Part shown: piece after piece, positions 9,034 through 18,184 of the stretch
Layout of the letters: the number at the start of each line of letters is the position of its first letter
Numbering within the stretch: position 1 is the stretch's first letter
Assembly: GCA_900557365.1 (NCBI GenBank)
Contig: UPXR01000004.1
Location: forward strand, 1-64,000
Direction: 5' to 3'
DNA: 64,000 bases
From: an uncultured Dialister sp.
GTDB taxonomy: Bacteria; Bacillota_C; Negativicutes; Veillonellales; Dialisteraceae
Translations under genes and position numbers: made by a program
Notes under the pieces: model-generated
What the model saw: the letters and a program-made list of their open reading frames with translations, nothing else
What the model was told of the DNA's origin: nothing
The model's database searches: none

Positions 9034-9942
9034 TTATGAAGACTTCTCTTCCGCCCGTTCGGCTGCCGGCAGGATGATCCCTGCAATAACCAGAAGTATC
9101 CCCACCCCCTGGATCCATCCGAAAGAATTCCCGAGAAAGACACAGGACGCTGCTACCGATACGACCGGTTCAACCGCCGCAGTAATGGCCGCCTGTTCTT
9201 CTGACAGGTATTTCAGCCCTGTGTTGTAGCAGGTAAAGGCAATGGCTGTCCCGCATATCACAATCCAGAATACATTCAGCAGCACCGCCGGATCAAAAAA
9301 TCCGGAAATATCTGTCAGCGGATCGACAGCAAAAGCTGCCGCCATCCCCGAAAACATTCCCATAGACAAAACGAACGAATTATCCAGCACCCCAATGAAA
9401 CGCTTTGGATAAACACAGCAGACCGCAAAGAATACGGCAGAAAGCAGCCCGAAGAAAATGCAGTCTTCCGGAACAGCAAGCTTTTCCGGATCCCCCTCCG
9501 TAACCAGAAGAAAGACACCGGCCACCGCAAAAATTACAGAGAGCGCTGCCCTTTTGGTAGGAAGCTTTCTCTGCGTAAAAGCCATCCACAGAACCACCAT
9601 AGCGGGGCAGGTATATTGAATGACGGTAGCGGCCGCTGCATTTCCCGCCGCGATGGACGCAAAATAGGTATAATGCATAAGCATCAGTCCGACAATGCCG
9701 TAAAAAATAATTCCGATCCACAGGGACGGTTTTTTACGCATCTGCCGGAAACTCTCCCTCAGTTTCTTCTTTACTGCGGTAATGCCCAGCATTAAACAGC
9801 CTGCGCCGAACATACGAAATACGGTCAGGTCCATTGAATCAAATGAACTCTTTGTAAAAAAATCCTGTGCAAACAGACCTGAGCCTGCCCACATCACACC
9901 TGCAGTCATTACAAGAAATAAAGCCGGCCAGTTCATTTTCAT
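9034..9942 (-). CDS. EamA/DMT-superfamily membrane transporter
   Basis: About 302 residues with roughly ten hydrophobic segments arranged as two EamA repeats (drug/metabolite transporter superfamily). Family members usually export amino acids or metabolites; the substrate cannot be read from sequence. I start at the ATG at 9942, preceded by GAGGG. The open frame reaches back into the tRNA-Val terminator, which cannot be coding start sequence. lepA follows on the same strand about 75 bases downstream. Confidence 0.85.
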   Translation of the reverse strand: MKMNWPALFLVMTAGVMWAGSGLFAQDFFTKSSFDSMDLTVFRMFGAGCLMLGITAVKKKLRESFRQMRKKPSLWIGIIFYGIVGLMLMHYTYFASIAAGNAAAATVIQYTCPAMVVLWMAFTQRKLPTKRAALSVIFAVAGVFLLVTEGDPEKLAVPEDCIFFGLLSAVFFAVCCVYPKRFIGVLDNSFVLSMGMFSGMAAAFAVDPLTDISGFFDPAVLLNVFWIVICGTAIAFTCYNTGLKYLSEEQAAITAAVEPVVSVAASCVFLGNSFGWIQGVGILLVIAGIILPAAERAEEKSS

Positions 9943-9963
9943 CCCCGGTTTTCCCTCATTATT

Positions 9964-9987
9964 ATAAAAACCCGCCATAGGCGGGCT
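9964..9987 (-). terminator. intrinsic terminator of tRNA-Val(GAC)
   Basis: Compact GC hairpin (CCCGCC and GGCGGG arms) with a T5 tail on the minus strand, eight bases after the tRNA. The tail runs directly into a TATAAT-like sequence that could serve the EamA gene. Confidence 0.8.
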
Positions 9988-9994
9988 TAGATTC

Positions 9995-10071
9995 TGGTGG
10001 GACTATTTGGATTCGAACCAAAGACCTCTTCGATGTCAACGAAGCGCTCTAACCAGCTGAGCTATAACCCC
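9995..10071 (-). tRNA. tRNA-Val (anticodon GAC)
   Basis: A 77-base cloverleaf with encoded CCA. The anticodon loop TTGACAT on CTTCG/CGAAG gives GAC, reading GUC/GUU. The acceptor stem GGGGTTA/TAGTCCC has two successive G-U pairs at 4:69 and 5:68. Confidence 0.95.
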
Positions 10072-10085
10072 ATTTGCATGAGATG

Positions 10086-10115
10086 ATTATAGCATGAATT
10101 TTTCATAAAAATCAA
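10086..10115 (-). promoter_or_regulatory. promoter of tRNA-Val(GAC)
   Basis: Minus-strand TTGATT (10115-10110), an 18-base spacer, then TATAAT (10091-10086). Confidence 0.65.
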
Positions 10116-10253
10116 GCTGCCCGTCATAAAGGCCTCTCACCGCTGTCTGATCCGGCTTTCACCGGCCATTTCAGTCCATTCCCGGATTTTCCTCCGTCGA
10201 TATCCTGCTATTTTACCGGTCTGCCGCCGCATCTTCTGTCTGAGAACAGCCGC

Positions 10254-10298
10254 AAAAAAAGAATCTTCCGCTGTCCCCGAAGAAACAGCGGAAGATTC
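10254..10298 (-). terminator. intrinsic terminator of tRNA-Val(CAC)
   Basis: Fourteen-base perfect arms (GAATCTTCCGCTGT) around a short loop, followed on the minus strand by seven T. About 140 bases between here and the next tRNA promoter hold nothing I can identify. Confidence 0.9.
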
Positions 10299-10306
10299 AC
10301 TTTTTG

Positions 10307-10383
10307 TGGTGGGCCTATCCGGGATCGAACCGGAGACCTCTTCGATGTGAGCGAAGCGCTCTAACCAGCTGAGCTATAGCCCC
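10307..10383 (-). tRNA. tRNA-Val (anticodon CAC)
   Basis: A 77-base cloverleaf with encoded CCA. The anticodon loop CTCACAT on CTTCG/CGAAG gives CAC, reading GUG. The acceptor stem GGGGCTA/TAGGCCC has a G-G mismatch at 4:69; all other stems pair. It is highly similar to the neighbouring tRNA-Val(GAC), suggesting an old duplication. Confidence 0.94.
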
Positions 10384-10396
10384 GCAAGATGCCCCT

Positions 10397-10425
10397 ATTA
10401 TAGCACCTTGGTTTTTAAATGTATA
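10397..10425 (-). promoter_or_regulatory. promoter of tRNA-Val(CAC)
   Basis: Minus-strand TATACA (10425-10420), a 17-base spacer, then TATAAT (10402-10397). Confidence 0.55.
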
Positions 10426-10469
10426 TAGTCATTCAAAAAGTCAGTTTCCCGCTCTGCCGGAATAAAGGA

Positions 10470-11717
10470 TCAGGCATCCTTTTCCTGTTCTTTCAGAATT
10501 TTTTCTGCAGCGCCCATCACAGCCAACTGTGCATGCTCAAAAGTGAGTCCGCCCTGATAATACATAATATAAGGCGGTCTTACCGGACCGTCGGCAGACA
10601 TCTCCAGTGTAGATCCCTGAACAAATGTACCGGCAGCCATCAGAATCGGATCTACATACCCCGGCATTGGTCCCGGAACCGGTGTAGCATCAGAGTCCAC
10701 CGGAGACCAGCTCTGAACCGCTTCTGCAAACCGGCACATATTTTGTTCCGAGTTGAGTGTAACCGCTGTAATAAGGTCTGTTCTCAGATGGCCCGGTTCA
10801 GGTGTAACCGCAAAGCCGAGCAGTTTGAATACGGCAGCACAGAATTCCGCACTCATCATGGCCTGTCTCGTCATATGCGGTGCCAGAAACAGCCCTTCAA
10901 AGAAAGGCCGATAAGACGCCGCATAGGAACCCATTTCATTGCCCAGACCCGGTGCCGTCAGCACATGAGAGCAAAGCTCCACCAGATCTTTCCGTCCGCA
11001 AATATAGGCTCCGGTCGGTGCCAGACCGCCGCCGGCATTTTTAATGAGAGAGCCTGCCGTAATATCGGCTCCCAGCTCGATAGGTTCCTCTTTATTGGTA
11101 AATTCCCCGTAGCAGTTATCCACAAAGCAGATCGTCCGGGGATTCTTTGCCTTTACCGTTTCAATAATTTTCCGGATATCTTCCGGGAAGAGAGATTTTC
11201 TCAGCATGTACCCGCAGGAGCGCTGGATTTCCACCAGCTTTGTATTTTCATCCACTGCTGCGGCAATGCCTTCCAGATCATAGGAATTCCCCTTCAGCGG
11301 AACTTCCTTATAGAAAGCTCCTCTTTCCCGGAGATTGCCCGGTGCATTTCCGGAAATCCCGATTACACTCTGCATGGTATCGTAGGGAGCTCCTACAGCA
11401 GACACCATCGTATCCCCCGGCTTCAGAAGAGCCAGAAGGACCGTAGCCAATGCATGGGTTCCGGAAACAAACTGCGGCCGTACCAGTGCGCTTTCCGCAT
11501 GGAAAATATCCGCCCAGATTTCTTCCAGCTTCTCCCTGCCAGGGTCATTATAGCCATAACCGTTGGAAGGAGCAAAGTGATAGGCGGAAAGCGAATGACG
11601 TCGGAAAGCTTCCAGAACTTTCTGGGTATTAAAAAGGGAAATTTCTTCCATTTCATGAAAAACAGGCGCACAAAAATTCAGCGCCTCTTTCTGTACCTGT
11701 TCAAGGTTTTTATTCAT
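10470..11717 (-). CDS. methionine gamma-lyase-family PLP enzyme (YnbB / 'aluminium resistance' family)
   Basis: A 415-residue fold-type I PLP protein of the Cys/Met-metabolism family, subgroup long annotated as aluminium resistance protein. The likely PLP lysine is in AGSLIKNAGGG, preceded by the FVDNCYGEF aspartate motif that holds the pyridine nitrogen, and the phosphate-contacting FVSGTHA stretch lies near residue 85. Substrate is unproven. It follows hfq by nine bases, completing the miaA-hfq-ynbB order common in Firmicutes, so co-transcription is likely. Confidence 0.88.
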   Translation of the reverse strand: MNKNLEQVQKEALNFCAPVFHEMEEISLFNTQKVLEAFRRHSLSAYHFAPSNGYGYNDPGREKLEEIWADIFHAESALVRPQFVSGTHALATVLLALLKPGDTMVSAVGAPYDTMQSVIGISGNAPGNLRERGAFYKEVPLKGNSYDLEGIAAAVDENTKLVEIQRSCGYMLRKSLFPEDIRKIIETVKAKNPRTICFVDNCYGEFTNKEEPIELGADITAGSLIKNAGGGLAPTGAYICGRKDLVELCSHVLTAPGLGNEMGSYAASYRPFFEGLFLAPHMTRQAMMSAEFCAAVFKLLGFAVTPEPGHLRTDLITAVTLNSEQNMCRFAEAVQSWSPVDSDATPVPGPMPGYVDPILMAAGTFVQGSTLEMSADGPVRPPYIMYYQGGLTFEHAQLAVMGAAEKILKEQEKDA

Positions 11718-11726
11718 TTGTTTTCA

Positions 11727-11927
11727 TCAGATCCTTTGAATTGTTGATATAGCATGCTTATAAATCAGCTGAGAACGGTCTTCATTCACCAAAAGGACTG
11801 TGAAGCTGTCAAAGGACTTTACTTTGCCCTTCAGCTGCACTCCGTTCATTAAAAATATACTGACAGGCACATTTTCCTTTCTTGCCTCGTTCAAAAACGT
11901 ATCCTGCAAATTCATTTTTGATTCCAT
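11727..11927 (-). CDS. hfq: RNA chaperone Hfq
   Basis: A 66-residue Sm-like protein forming hexameric rings that help small RNAs pair with mRNAs. The Sm1 region ([19 protein letters not shown]) and the Sm2 signature YKHAIST are intact, and there is no long C-terminal tail, as usual in Firmicutes. The start at 11927 has GAGGAG seven bases upstream and overlaps the end of miaA by 16 bases, so translation is coupled. Confidence 0.96.
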   Translation of the reverse strand: MESKMNLQDTFLNEARKENVPVSIFLMNGVQLKGKVKSFDSFTVLLVNEDRSQLIYKHAISTIQRI

Positions 11928-12838
11928 TGCTGAACTCCTCTGAAATACTCTGTGACATAGGCCTTGATTTCCCTGAGCCACATGTCCCGGTCCCCCGTCG
12001 GCCGGAGAAACCACCGAATATACGGCATGCGCCTGTACCAGGTCAGCTGCCGCTTAGCAAAGTGCCGGGTATTTTTCTGAATGGCCTCTTCTCCTTCCAG
12101 GGGTGTACATTCTCCCTTCAGGACAGCAATCCATTCTTTATAACCGATTCCCTTCATCGCCTGTGCCGATTCGGAAATCCCCATGCGCAGAAGATGGCCG
12201 ACCTCCTCAGAAAGCCCTTCCTCTATCATCCGATGGACCCGTTTATTTATTCTATCATATAATACGGCTCTGTCCATAGCAATTCCGATGACAGGCCCGT
12301 CATAAACCAATTCCCGTGCCTTATGCGCCTGCTCTGTTTCTCCTGCCTCCAGGAGTTCCAGCTTTCGGATCATCCTCTGCGGATCGGGCGGTATTTCTTT
12401 CTCTCCCCTGCGGCGCAGTTCCTGTTCCAGTACTTCCCGGCCGCCTTCCGCCAGAAGCTTTTCAAAACGGCTTCTTCCCTCTCCTTTGGGAAGGAAGGAA
12501 TATCCCTCAAGGAGCGATTGAATATATAAGCCTGTTCCCCCTACCAGGATAGGAATTCTTCCGGCACGGTTTTCCGCGGTGATAATACTCCCGGCTCTTT
12601 CCTGAAAATCTGCTGCGGAATACTTTTCCCACGGTTCCAGTTCATCCACCAGATAGTGCCGTACCCCCTGTGCTTCCTCAGCCGTTACCTTAGCCGTACC
12701 GATATCCATATGCCGGTAAATCTGAAAAGCATCTCCGGAAATTACAGAAGACCCCAGTGCCTTTGCCAGATAAATCCCAAGCTCTGTCTTGCCCGAAGCA
12801 GTCGGTCCCAGAATCGTGATCAGTTTTTCTTTTTTCAT
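11912..12838 (-). CDS. miaA: tRNA dimethylallyltransferase MiaA
   Basis: A 308-residue enzyme that transfers a dimethylallyl group to A37 of tRNAs reading UNN codons. The P-loop [10 protein letters not shown] is at residues 10-19, followed by the [16 protein letters not shown] substrate motif and the family [10 protein letters not shown] motif. MiaB, which thiolates the same base afterwards, is encoded upstream in the same run of genes. The start overlaps the preceding methyltransferase gene by four bases. Confidence 0.96.
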   Translation of the reverse strand: MKKEKLITILGPTASGKTELGIYLAKALGSSVISGDAFQIYRHMDIGTAKVTAEEAQGVRHYLVDELEPWEKYSAADFQERAGSIITAENRAGRIPILVGGTGLYIQSLLEGYSFLPKGEGRSRFEKLLAEGGREVLEQELRRRGEKEIPPDPQRMIRKLELLEAGETEQAHKARELVYDGPVIGIAMDRAVLYDRINKRVHRMIEEGLSEEVGHLLRMGISESAQAMKGIGYKEWIAVLKGECTPLEGEEAIQKNTRHFAKRQLTWYRRMPYIRWFLRPTGDRDMWLREIKAYVTEYFRGVQQWNQK

Positions 12839-13611
12839 ACATCGATTACCCCGTACGCTGTGGATTGGCCCGGATGCTCATAAATCCGGGAAAAACGCAG
12901 TTCCCGGAAAAGCTTCGAAAACGGCCGTTCTTTCAAAATAACCCGTTTCCGGGCCACCGCATAAGCTTTTTCCAGGACCTCCGCATCAATTCCGTCATAG
13001 CAGGCAGCCTGACGGAATCCTTCTATGCGGTTGACTTCCCGCTTGACTGGCACCCGAAACATAGGATCAAAATAAAGGACATCATAGCTTTTTTCCGGCG
13101 CCCGGGAAAGGAATGTCCGGAAATCCTCATGCAGAAGCCGGATCCGCCGCAGGGCTTCCTGTACGGCCGGTCTTTCGTCAATCCCGGAAAGGAGACCTGC
13201 CCTTCCCACCTCATAAAGAGGGGTGCTCTTTTCCAAGGAGACAACACTTCCTTTTTCTCCCAGGAAAAAAGAAAATACGACTGCATCATTTCCCCGTCCG
13301 AAGGTACAGTCCAGGACAGACAGAGCATCTCCTTCGGGCAGAAGAGCACAAAGACGATCTCCTCTGCCCTCCTCGAGCTGTCTGATGCGAAGAGAAGCTG
13401 TCCCCAGATGGAAACGATACTCTCCTTCCGGAGACCAATAGTACGGAGGTTTTCTCCCGTAAATCAGATATCCTTCCCGGATATTTCTTGCCGCCATTTC
13501 GGAAAGAGATCCTTCTCTTTTGTCGCAGGGCAGCCCCAGGACAGCTGCTCTTTCTTTTGCCTGCTCATATACATCCCGTCCTGCCTCCCGGACTGTTGTT
13601 ATTCCGATCAT
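12835..13611 (-). CDS. RsmJ-like SAM-dependent methyltransferase
   Basis: A 258-residue Rossmann methyltransferase. It has the SAM-binding VLDCTFGRGNDA motif, an acidic VSLEKS strand end, and the motif DVLYFDPMF that marks the RsmJ family (16S rRNA guanine-1516 N2-methylation in E. coli), followed by a VILKERP strand. Sequence is divergent, so the exact nucleotide target is uncertain. It is wedged between mutL (four-base overlap) and miaA (four-base overlap), a tightly coupled arrangement. Confidence 0.75.
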   Translation of the reverse strand: MIGITTVREAGRDVYEQAKERAAVLGLPCDKREGSLSEMAARNIREGYLIYGRKPPYYWSPEGEYRFHLGTASLRIRQLEEGRGDRLCALLPEGDALSVLDCTFGRGNDAVVFSFFLGEKGSVVSLEKSTPLYEVGRAGLLSGIDERPAVQEALRRIRLLHEDFRTFLSRAPEKSYDVLYFDPMFRVPVKREVNRIEGFRQAACYDGIDAEVLEKAYAVARKRVILKERPFSKLFRELRFSRIYEHPGQSTAYGVIDV

Positions 13612-15578
13612 GGCCGCTTGAAAAGATGCCCCAGCTCGGAAGGCGTAAATTTTACAATGGTAGGCCTTCCGTGCGGACAGACAAAAGGCCTGGTTGTAGA
13701 GAACAAATCAGAAATCAATTCCCGCATCTGACGGATATTCAGCGGGTCTCCTCTTTTGATGGCCCCCCGGCAGGCTGCATACGCCATCATGCGGTGCCGC
13801 AGTGTTTCCGGCGAAGGCTGATCAAAATCATGATAGGCCTTCAGCAGATCATTCACAACCCGTTCTGTTTCAGAAGCCGAGAAATCCCCCGGCGCTCCGG
13901 TTACCCGGATTACATCGGCCCCGGCCTGTTCAAAGGTCAGTCCCAGACGGGCAATTTCCTTCTTCTTTTCTTCCATCAGTGCAATATCCTCCGGATCTGC
14001 ATGAATCAGATAAGGTACGAGTATTTCCTGCACAGGAATTCCTTCTGCAGCAGCCGCCATCCGGTCATAACGGACCCTTTCATGGGCTGCATGCTGATCA
14101 ATGATGAACAGATCCTTTCCGCAGCTGCAGAGAATAAAACAGTCCGATACCTGCCCCAGAGGAATAACGGGAATCGTCTCCCTTTCCGGCTGCTTAAAAA
14201 GGAGCTCCGCTTCCTTTTCTGACTGATTGCCATCAGACGGATGCAGTACGGATTTTTCCGAAAACAGCACTTTCCGGTCTGCAGCAGGATGATATTCCTC
14301 CTCCCGGGAAGCTCCGCCGCCGGAAACGGTCTGTATCTCCCGATACTGCGGATTTTCCCGATGTTTAAACGATTCCGTTGCTGTGGGATATGCCGAAACT
14401 TCCTCCCGTTCCGGTATTTCTTCCCCCGGATGGTCCGGAGAGGATGAGTCTGGGAGACCCCATGTTCCTCCCAAAGGATTTTCTTCCTCCTGCGGATTGC
14501 TTTCCACCTTCAGATCACCGGACTTCTGTCCTTCCCAGATTTCATGGCCCGGATTCCGGGTCATTTCCCGCGCAATTGCATCAGCGGTTGACTGCCCGGT
14601 AAGAGTTTCCAGGACGGAATGATAAACCAGTCGGAAAAGCGTCTGTTCATCGGAAAACTTGATTTCTCTCTTCTGCGGATGCACATTGACATCAATGCTT
14701 TCCGGCGGCACCTGGAACTGCAGCACCAGCAGCGGATACCCGTTCTTCGGAAGGAGCGAATGGTAGGCATTATCCACTGCCTTGGTCACCATTGCATTTT
14801 CCACAACCCGCCGATTGACAATGATCGTCTGGTACTGCCGGCTGCTTTTCAGCAAAGAAGGCTTTGAAATCAGGCCTGTCATAAACGCATTCTCGCCTTC
14901 TCCCTGCACTTCCAGCATTTCCTTTGCAATTTTCATGCCGTACAGTGCCGTCACCGCATCCAGGAGACGGCCGTTCCCCGGCGTTTCTGTCACAGTCCGG
15001 CCGTTATTGATGAGACGGAATGCAATATCCGGATTGGCCAGGGCCAATTTGCCCACCATGGAATTGATACGGGAAGATTCCGTTCTTTCCGATTTCAGGA
15101 ATTTTTTCCGGGCAGGAACGTTAAAAAACAAATCCCGCACTTCTACTGTTGTTCCCGCCGGTGCTCCTACCGAACGAACCTCCGTCATTTTTCCGCCGGT
15201 GATTTCCAGCACAGTTCCTTCCGTATCCTCCGGCCGCCTTGTCGTAATGGAGGAGCGGGATACGGCCATAATGGACGGTAGCGCTTCCCCGCGGAACCCC
15301 AGGGAAACGATGTGATAAATATTTTCTACCGTAGAAATTTTGCTGGTCGCATGGCGGATAACAGAAAGCTTCGCATCCTCCGGTGACATGCCGCAGCCGT
15401 CATCGGTGACACGGATATAACTCATGCCTCCGTCTGCAATCTCAATCTCAATTTCCCGGGCTCCTGCATCGACCGCATTTTCCACAAGTTCCTTTACGGC
15501 ATTGACAGGCCGTTCCACCACTTCGCCGGCAGCGATCTGGTTGGCCGTCACCGTATCCAGCACATGAATAATGGCCAT
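13608..15578 (-). CDS. mutL: DNA mismatch repair protein MutL
   Basis: A 656-residue GHKL ATPase. The N-terminal half has the NQIAAGEVVERP, DDGCGM and GFRGEAL motifs. A low-complexity linker spans about residues 360-450, and the C-terminal dimerisation domain follows. The C-terminus carries endonuclease-type motifs: DQHAAHERVRYD, ACRGAIK and CPHGRP. The last acidic position of the first motif is Asp where many family members have Glu. MutL of this kind nicks the daughter strand in organisms without MutH. It overlaps mutS by one base (TAATG). Confidence 0.96.
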   Translation of the reverse strand: MAIIHVLDTVTANQIAAGEVVERPVNAVKELVENAVDAGAREIEIEIADGGMSYIRVTDDGCGMSPEDAKLSVIRHATSKISTVENIYHIVSLGFRGEALPSIMAVSRSSITTRRPEDTEGTVLEITGGKMTEVRSVGAPAGTTVEVRDLFFNVPARKKFLKSERTESSRINSMVGKLALANPDIAFRLINNGRTVTETPGNGRLLDAVTALYGMKIAKEMLEVQGEGENAFMTGLISKPSLLKSSRQYQTIIVNRRVVENAMVTKAVDNAYHSLLPKNGYPLLVLQFQVPPESIDVNVHPQKREIKFSDEQTLFRLVYHSVLETLTGQSTADAIAREMTRNPGHEIWEGQKSGDLKVESNPQEEENPLGGTWGLPDSSSPDHPGEEIPEREEVSAYPTATESFKHRENPQYREIQTVSGGGASREEEYHPAADRKVLFSEKSVLHPSDGNQSEKEAELLFKQPERETIPVIPLGQVSDCFILCSCGKDLFIIDQHAAHERVRYDRMAAAAEGIPVQEILVPYLIHADPEDIALMEEKKKEIARLGLTFEQAGADVIRVTGAPGDFSASETERVVNDLLKAYHDFDQPSPETLRHRMMAYAACRGAIKRGDPLNIRQMRELISDLFSTTRPFVCPHGRPTIVKFTPSELGHLFKRP

Positions 15579-18151
15579 TACTTGCCCTCCTTTGCCTGCT
15601 GGCTCAATCTGTACAAAATGTCCATGGCTTCAATCGGCGTCTTACTCAGAACATCCATATGAGAAAGCTCCTCAATGATAGGAGATGTAAAAAGATCCAG
15701 TGCCGCTCCCTCTGACGGTGCAGAAACAGGAGCAGGAGCTGCTGCATTTTCCGTGTTCCCCTTTTCCGTTTCCAGTCCCTTCAGGATTTCATCGGCCCGG
15801 GACAGGAGCGATTCCGGAAGTCCTGCCAGCCTTGCCACATGGATGCCGTAGCTTTTATCGGCACAGCCCGGCACGATCCTCCGCAGGAAGGTGATGTCCT
15901 TTCCCCGTTCTTTGACAGTAACGGTATAGTTCTTGATTTTTTCGCTTTCCGCAGCCAGCTCGGCCAATTCATGGTAATGGGTAGCAAAAAGGGTAAATCC
16001 ATGGACCTTTTTCACCAGATACTCCACTACTGCCCGGGCAATACTCATTCCGTCGTAGGTACTTGTTCCCCGGCCGATTTCATCCAGAAGGATAAGACTG
16101 TTTTTGGTCGCGTTGCGAAGAATATAGGAAACCTCCTGCATTTCCACCATGAAGGTACTTTGCCCGGTGGAAATATCATCGGTTGCTCCTACACGGGTAA
16201 AGATGCTGTCCACCGGAGAAATGGAAGCACTCTTTGCTGGAATAAAAGAACCAGTCTGCGCCATGATGACCAGAATAGCTACCTGCCGCATATAGGTCGA
16301 TTTTCCTGCCATATTCGGCCCCGTAATTACCAGAACTTCCTGATTCCGGTGGTTCAGCTCCGTATCATTGGGCACGAACATTTTATGCTGCAGTGCATGC
16401 TCCACCATGGGATGGCGTCCGTCCCGTATAATGATATGCCCGTCCCGGATATCTGCAATTTCCGGACGGACATAACGGTCCTTCAGCGCTGCCCGGGCCA
16501 GGCTGGCCAGGCAGTCCAGATTGGCAACAGCCCGGGCTGTTTTCTGCATATCGGGAATGGCCGGACGGATCTGCGCTTTTATCTGCTGATACAGCCGAAG
16601 CTCCAGCTCCTCTGTTTTTTCCTTTGCAGACAAAGCTTTTGCCTCAAATTCCTTCAGTTCCGGTGTAATATACCGTTCTGCATTGACCAGTGTCTGCTTC
16701 CGGTGGAAATATTCGGGAATCTTTTCCTTATTGGCATTGGAAATCTCAAAATAATATCCGAATACGTTGTTGAAACCGATTTTCAGCTTGATTCCTGTTT
16801 TTTCCTTTTCCTTTTCCTCCAGATCGGCAATCCACTTCTGGCTGTTTTCGGAAAGAGAGCGGATTTCATCCAGCTCCGCACTGAAGCCTTCCCGGATGTA
16901 CTTTCCGTCCCGGATGTTTCCTGTACCGTTTTCATTCATCGACCGGTCCAGCAGATCATAGACCTCACCGTGAATGCCCAGCTGACTGTTGATTTTTTTC
17001 AGAATAACCGAGCCGGCTCCTCCCATCAGGGCTTTGATTTTCGGGATAACGCCAAGGGATGCTTTCAGCGCCAGCAGATCCTTCGGGGATGTGGAATTGG
17101 TTTCAATCCGTCCCAGTATCCGTTCAAAGTCAAAGATGCCGGAAAGAAGTTCTTCCAGCTGAGACAGCTCCGTCATATGGCTTCTGAGTTCTTCCAGACC
17201 GTCCTGCCGGAGAATAATGCGGTTCACGTCTGTCAGAGGCCGTTCCAGCCAGCGCCGGAGAAGTCTCGCTCCCATTGCCGTATGGGTGTAATCCAGAAGC
17301 TCCAAGAGGGTTCCCCGTCTGCCGCCGTCCCGCATATTGCGTGTGATTTCCAGATTGCGGAGGCATTCTTCGGAAAGCGTCACCGTATGATCTTCCCGCA
17401 TGGGCTGCACGGAATGGAATTCCGTGACATTGCTCTTCATGATGCTCTGCAGGTAATCTGCCAGATCGGCAAAAGCTTCCCGGACGCCTTCCTCTTCCAG
17501 GGAACGTGCCGCCTGTGGAACCGGCGCCTTTTCTTCTCCCTGCTCCCAACGGGTCAGAAGGCAGCTTCCGATCCGGGCGGAAACAAAGGCAGAAAGTTTG
17601 CTGTAAAAATCATCCTCTGCAGAGCAGATGATTTCCGCCGGCCGATAGACGGAAATCATATCAAAGAAATCATCCCGCTCCTTCTTCTCCTCCCAGGTGC
17701 CCCACCAGCACTCTCCGGTGGAAACATCTGCCAGCGCCACATTGATTTTCTTTTCCCGGACCAGGAGAAAAAGAATGTAATTGTTTGATTTATCTGCAAT
17801 GGAATTTTCAAAAAGGATGGTTCCCGGCGTAATAACCCGGATAACATCTCTCTTAACCAGCCCCTTTGTTTTCTTCGGATCTTCCAGCTGCTCACATACC
17901 GCTACCTTGTACCCTTTCTGAATCAGGCGGTAAATATAATTGTCCGCCGCATGAAAGGGAACTCCGCACATGGGAACCCTTCCCTCGGGGCCCGCATTCT
18001 TTCCGGTCAGCGTCAGTTCCAGCTCATGGGATGCCGTTACCGCATCATCATAAAAAAGCTCATAGAAATCCCCCAGCCGGAAAAAAAGGAGAGCATCCTT
18101 GTACTGATCCTTGATTTGTTTATATTGATCCATCAATGGTGTTTTGGCCAT
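15578..18151 (-). CDS. mutS: DNA mismatch repair protein MutS
   Basis: An 857-residue mismatch-recognition ATPase. The N-terminal domain has the mismatch-wedging Phe-x-Glu within GDFYELF. The lever and clamp domains follow. The C-terminal ABC-type ATPase has Walker A GPNMAGKSTYM, signature STGQSTFM and Walker B LILLDEIGRGTS. Length is typical. It follows miaB by about 33 bases and is coupled to mutL. Confidence 0.97.
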   Translation of the reverse strand: MAKTPLMDQYKQIKDQYKDALLFFRLGDFYELFYDDAVTASHELELTLTGKNAGPEGRVPMCGVPFHAADNYIYRLIQKGYKVAVCEQLEDPKKTKGLVKRDVIRVITPGTILFENSIADKSNNYILFLLVREKKINVALADVSTGECWWGTWEEKKERDDFFDMISVYRPAEIICSAEDDFYSKLSAFVSARIGSCLLTRWEQGEEKAPVPQAARSLEEEGVREAFADLADYLQSIMKSNVTEFHSVQPMREDHTVTLSEECLRNLEITRNMRDGGRRGTLLELLDYTHTAMGARLLRRWLERPLTDVNRIILRQDGLEELRSHMTELSQLEELLSGIFDFERILGRIETNSTSPKDLLALKASLGVIPKIKALMGGAGSVILKKINSQLGIHGEVYDLLDRSMNENGTGNIRDGKYIREGFSAELDEIRSLSENSQKWIADLEEKEKEKTGIKLKIGFNNVFGYYFEISNANKEKIPEYFHRKQTLVNAERYITPELKEFEAKALSAKEKTEELELRLYQQIKAQIRPAIPDMQKTARAVANLDCLASLARAALKDRYVRPEIADIRDGHIIIRDGRHPMVEHALQHKMFVPNDTELNHRNQEVLVITGPNMAGKSTYMRQVAILVIMAQTGSFIPAKSASISPVDSIFTRVGATDDISTGQSTFMVEMQEVSYILRNATKNSLILLDEIGRGTSTYDGMSIARAVVEYLVKKVHGFTLFATHYHELAELAAESEKIKNYTVTVKERGKDITFLRRIVPGCADKSYGIHVARLAGLPESLLSRADEILKGLETEKGNTENAAAPAPVSAPSEGAALDLFTSPIIEELSHMDVLSKTPIEAMDILYRLSQQAKEGK

Positions 18152-18184
18152 TTTCTCACCTCACAGCAATGCTTCCCGTATGTC

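Noticed and set aside
15839..17788. A 649-codon plus-strand open frame opposite mutS
   Set aside because: Antisense shadow of mutS; no ribosome site and no recognisable protein features.
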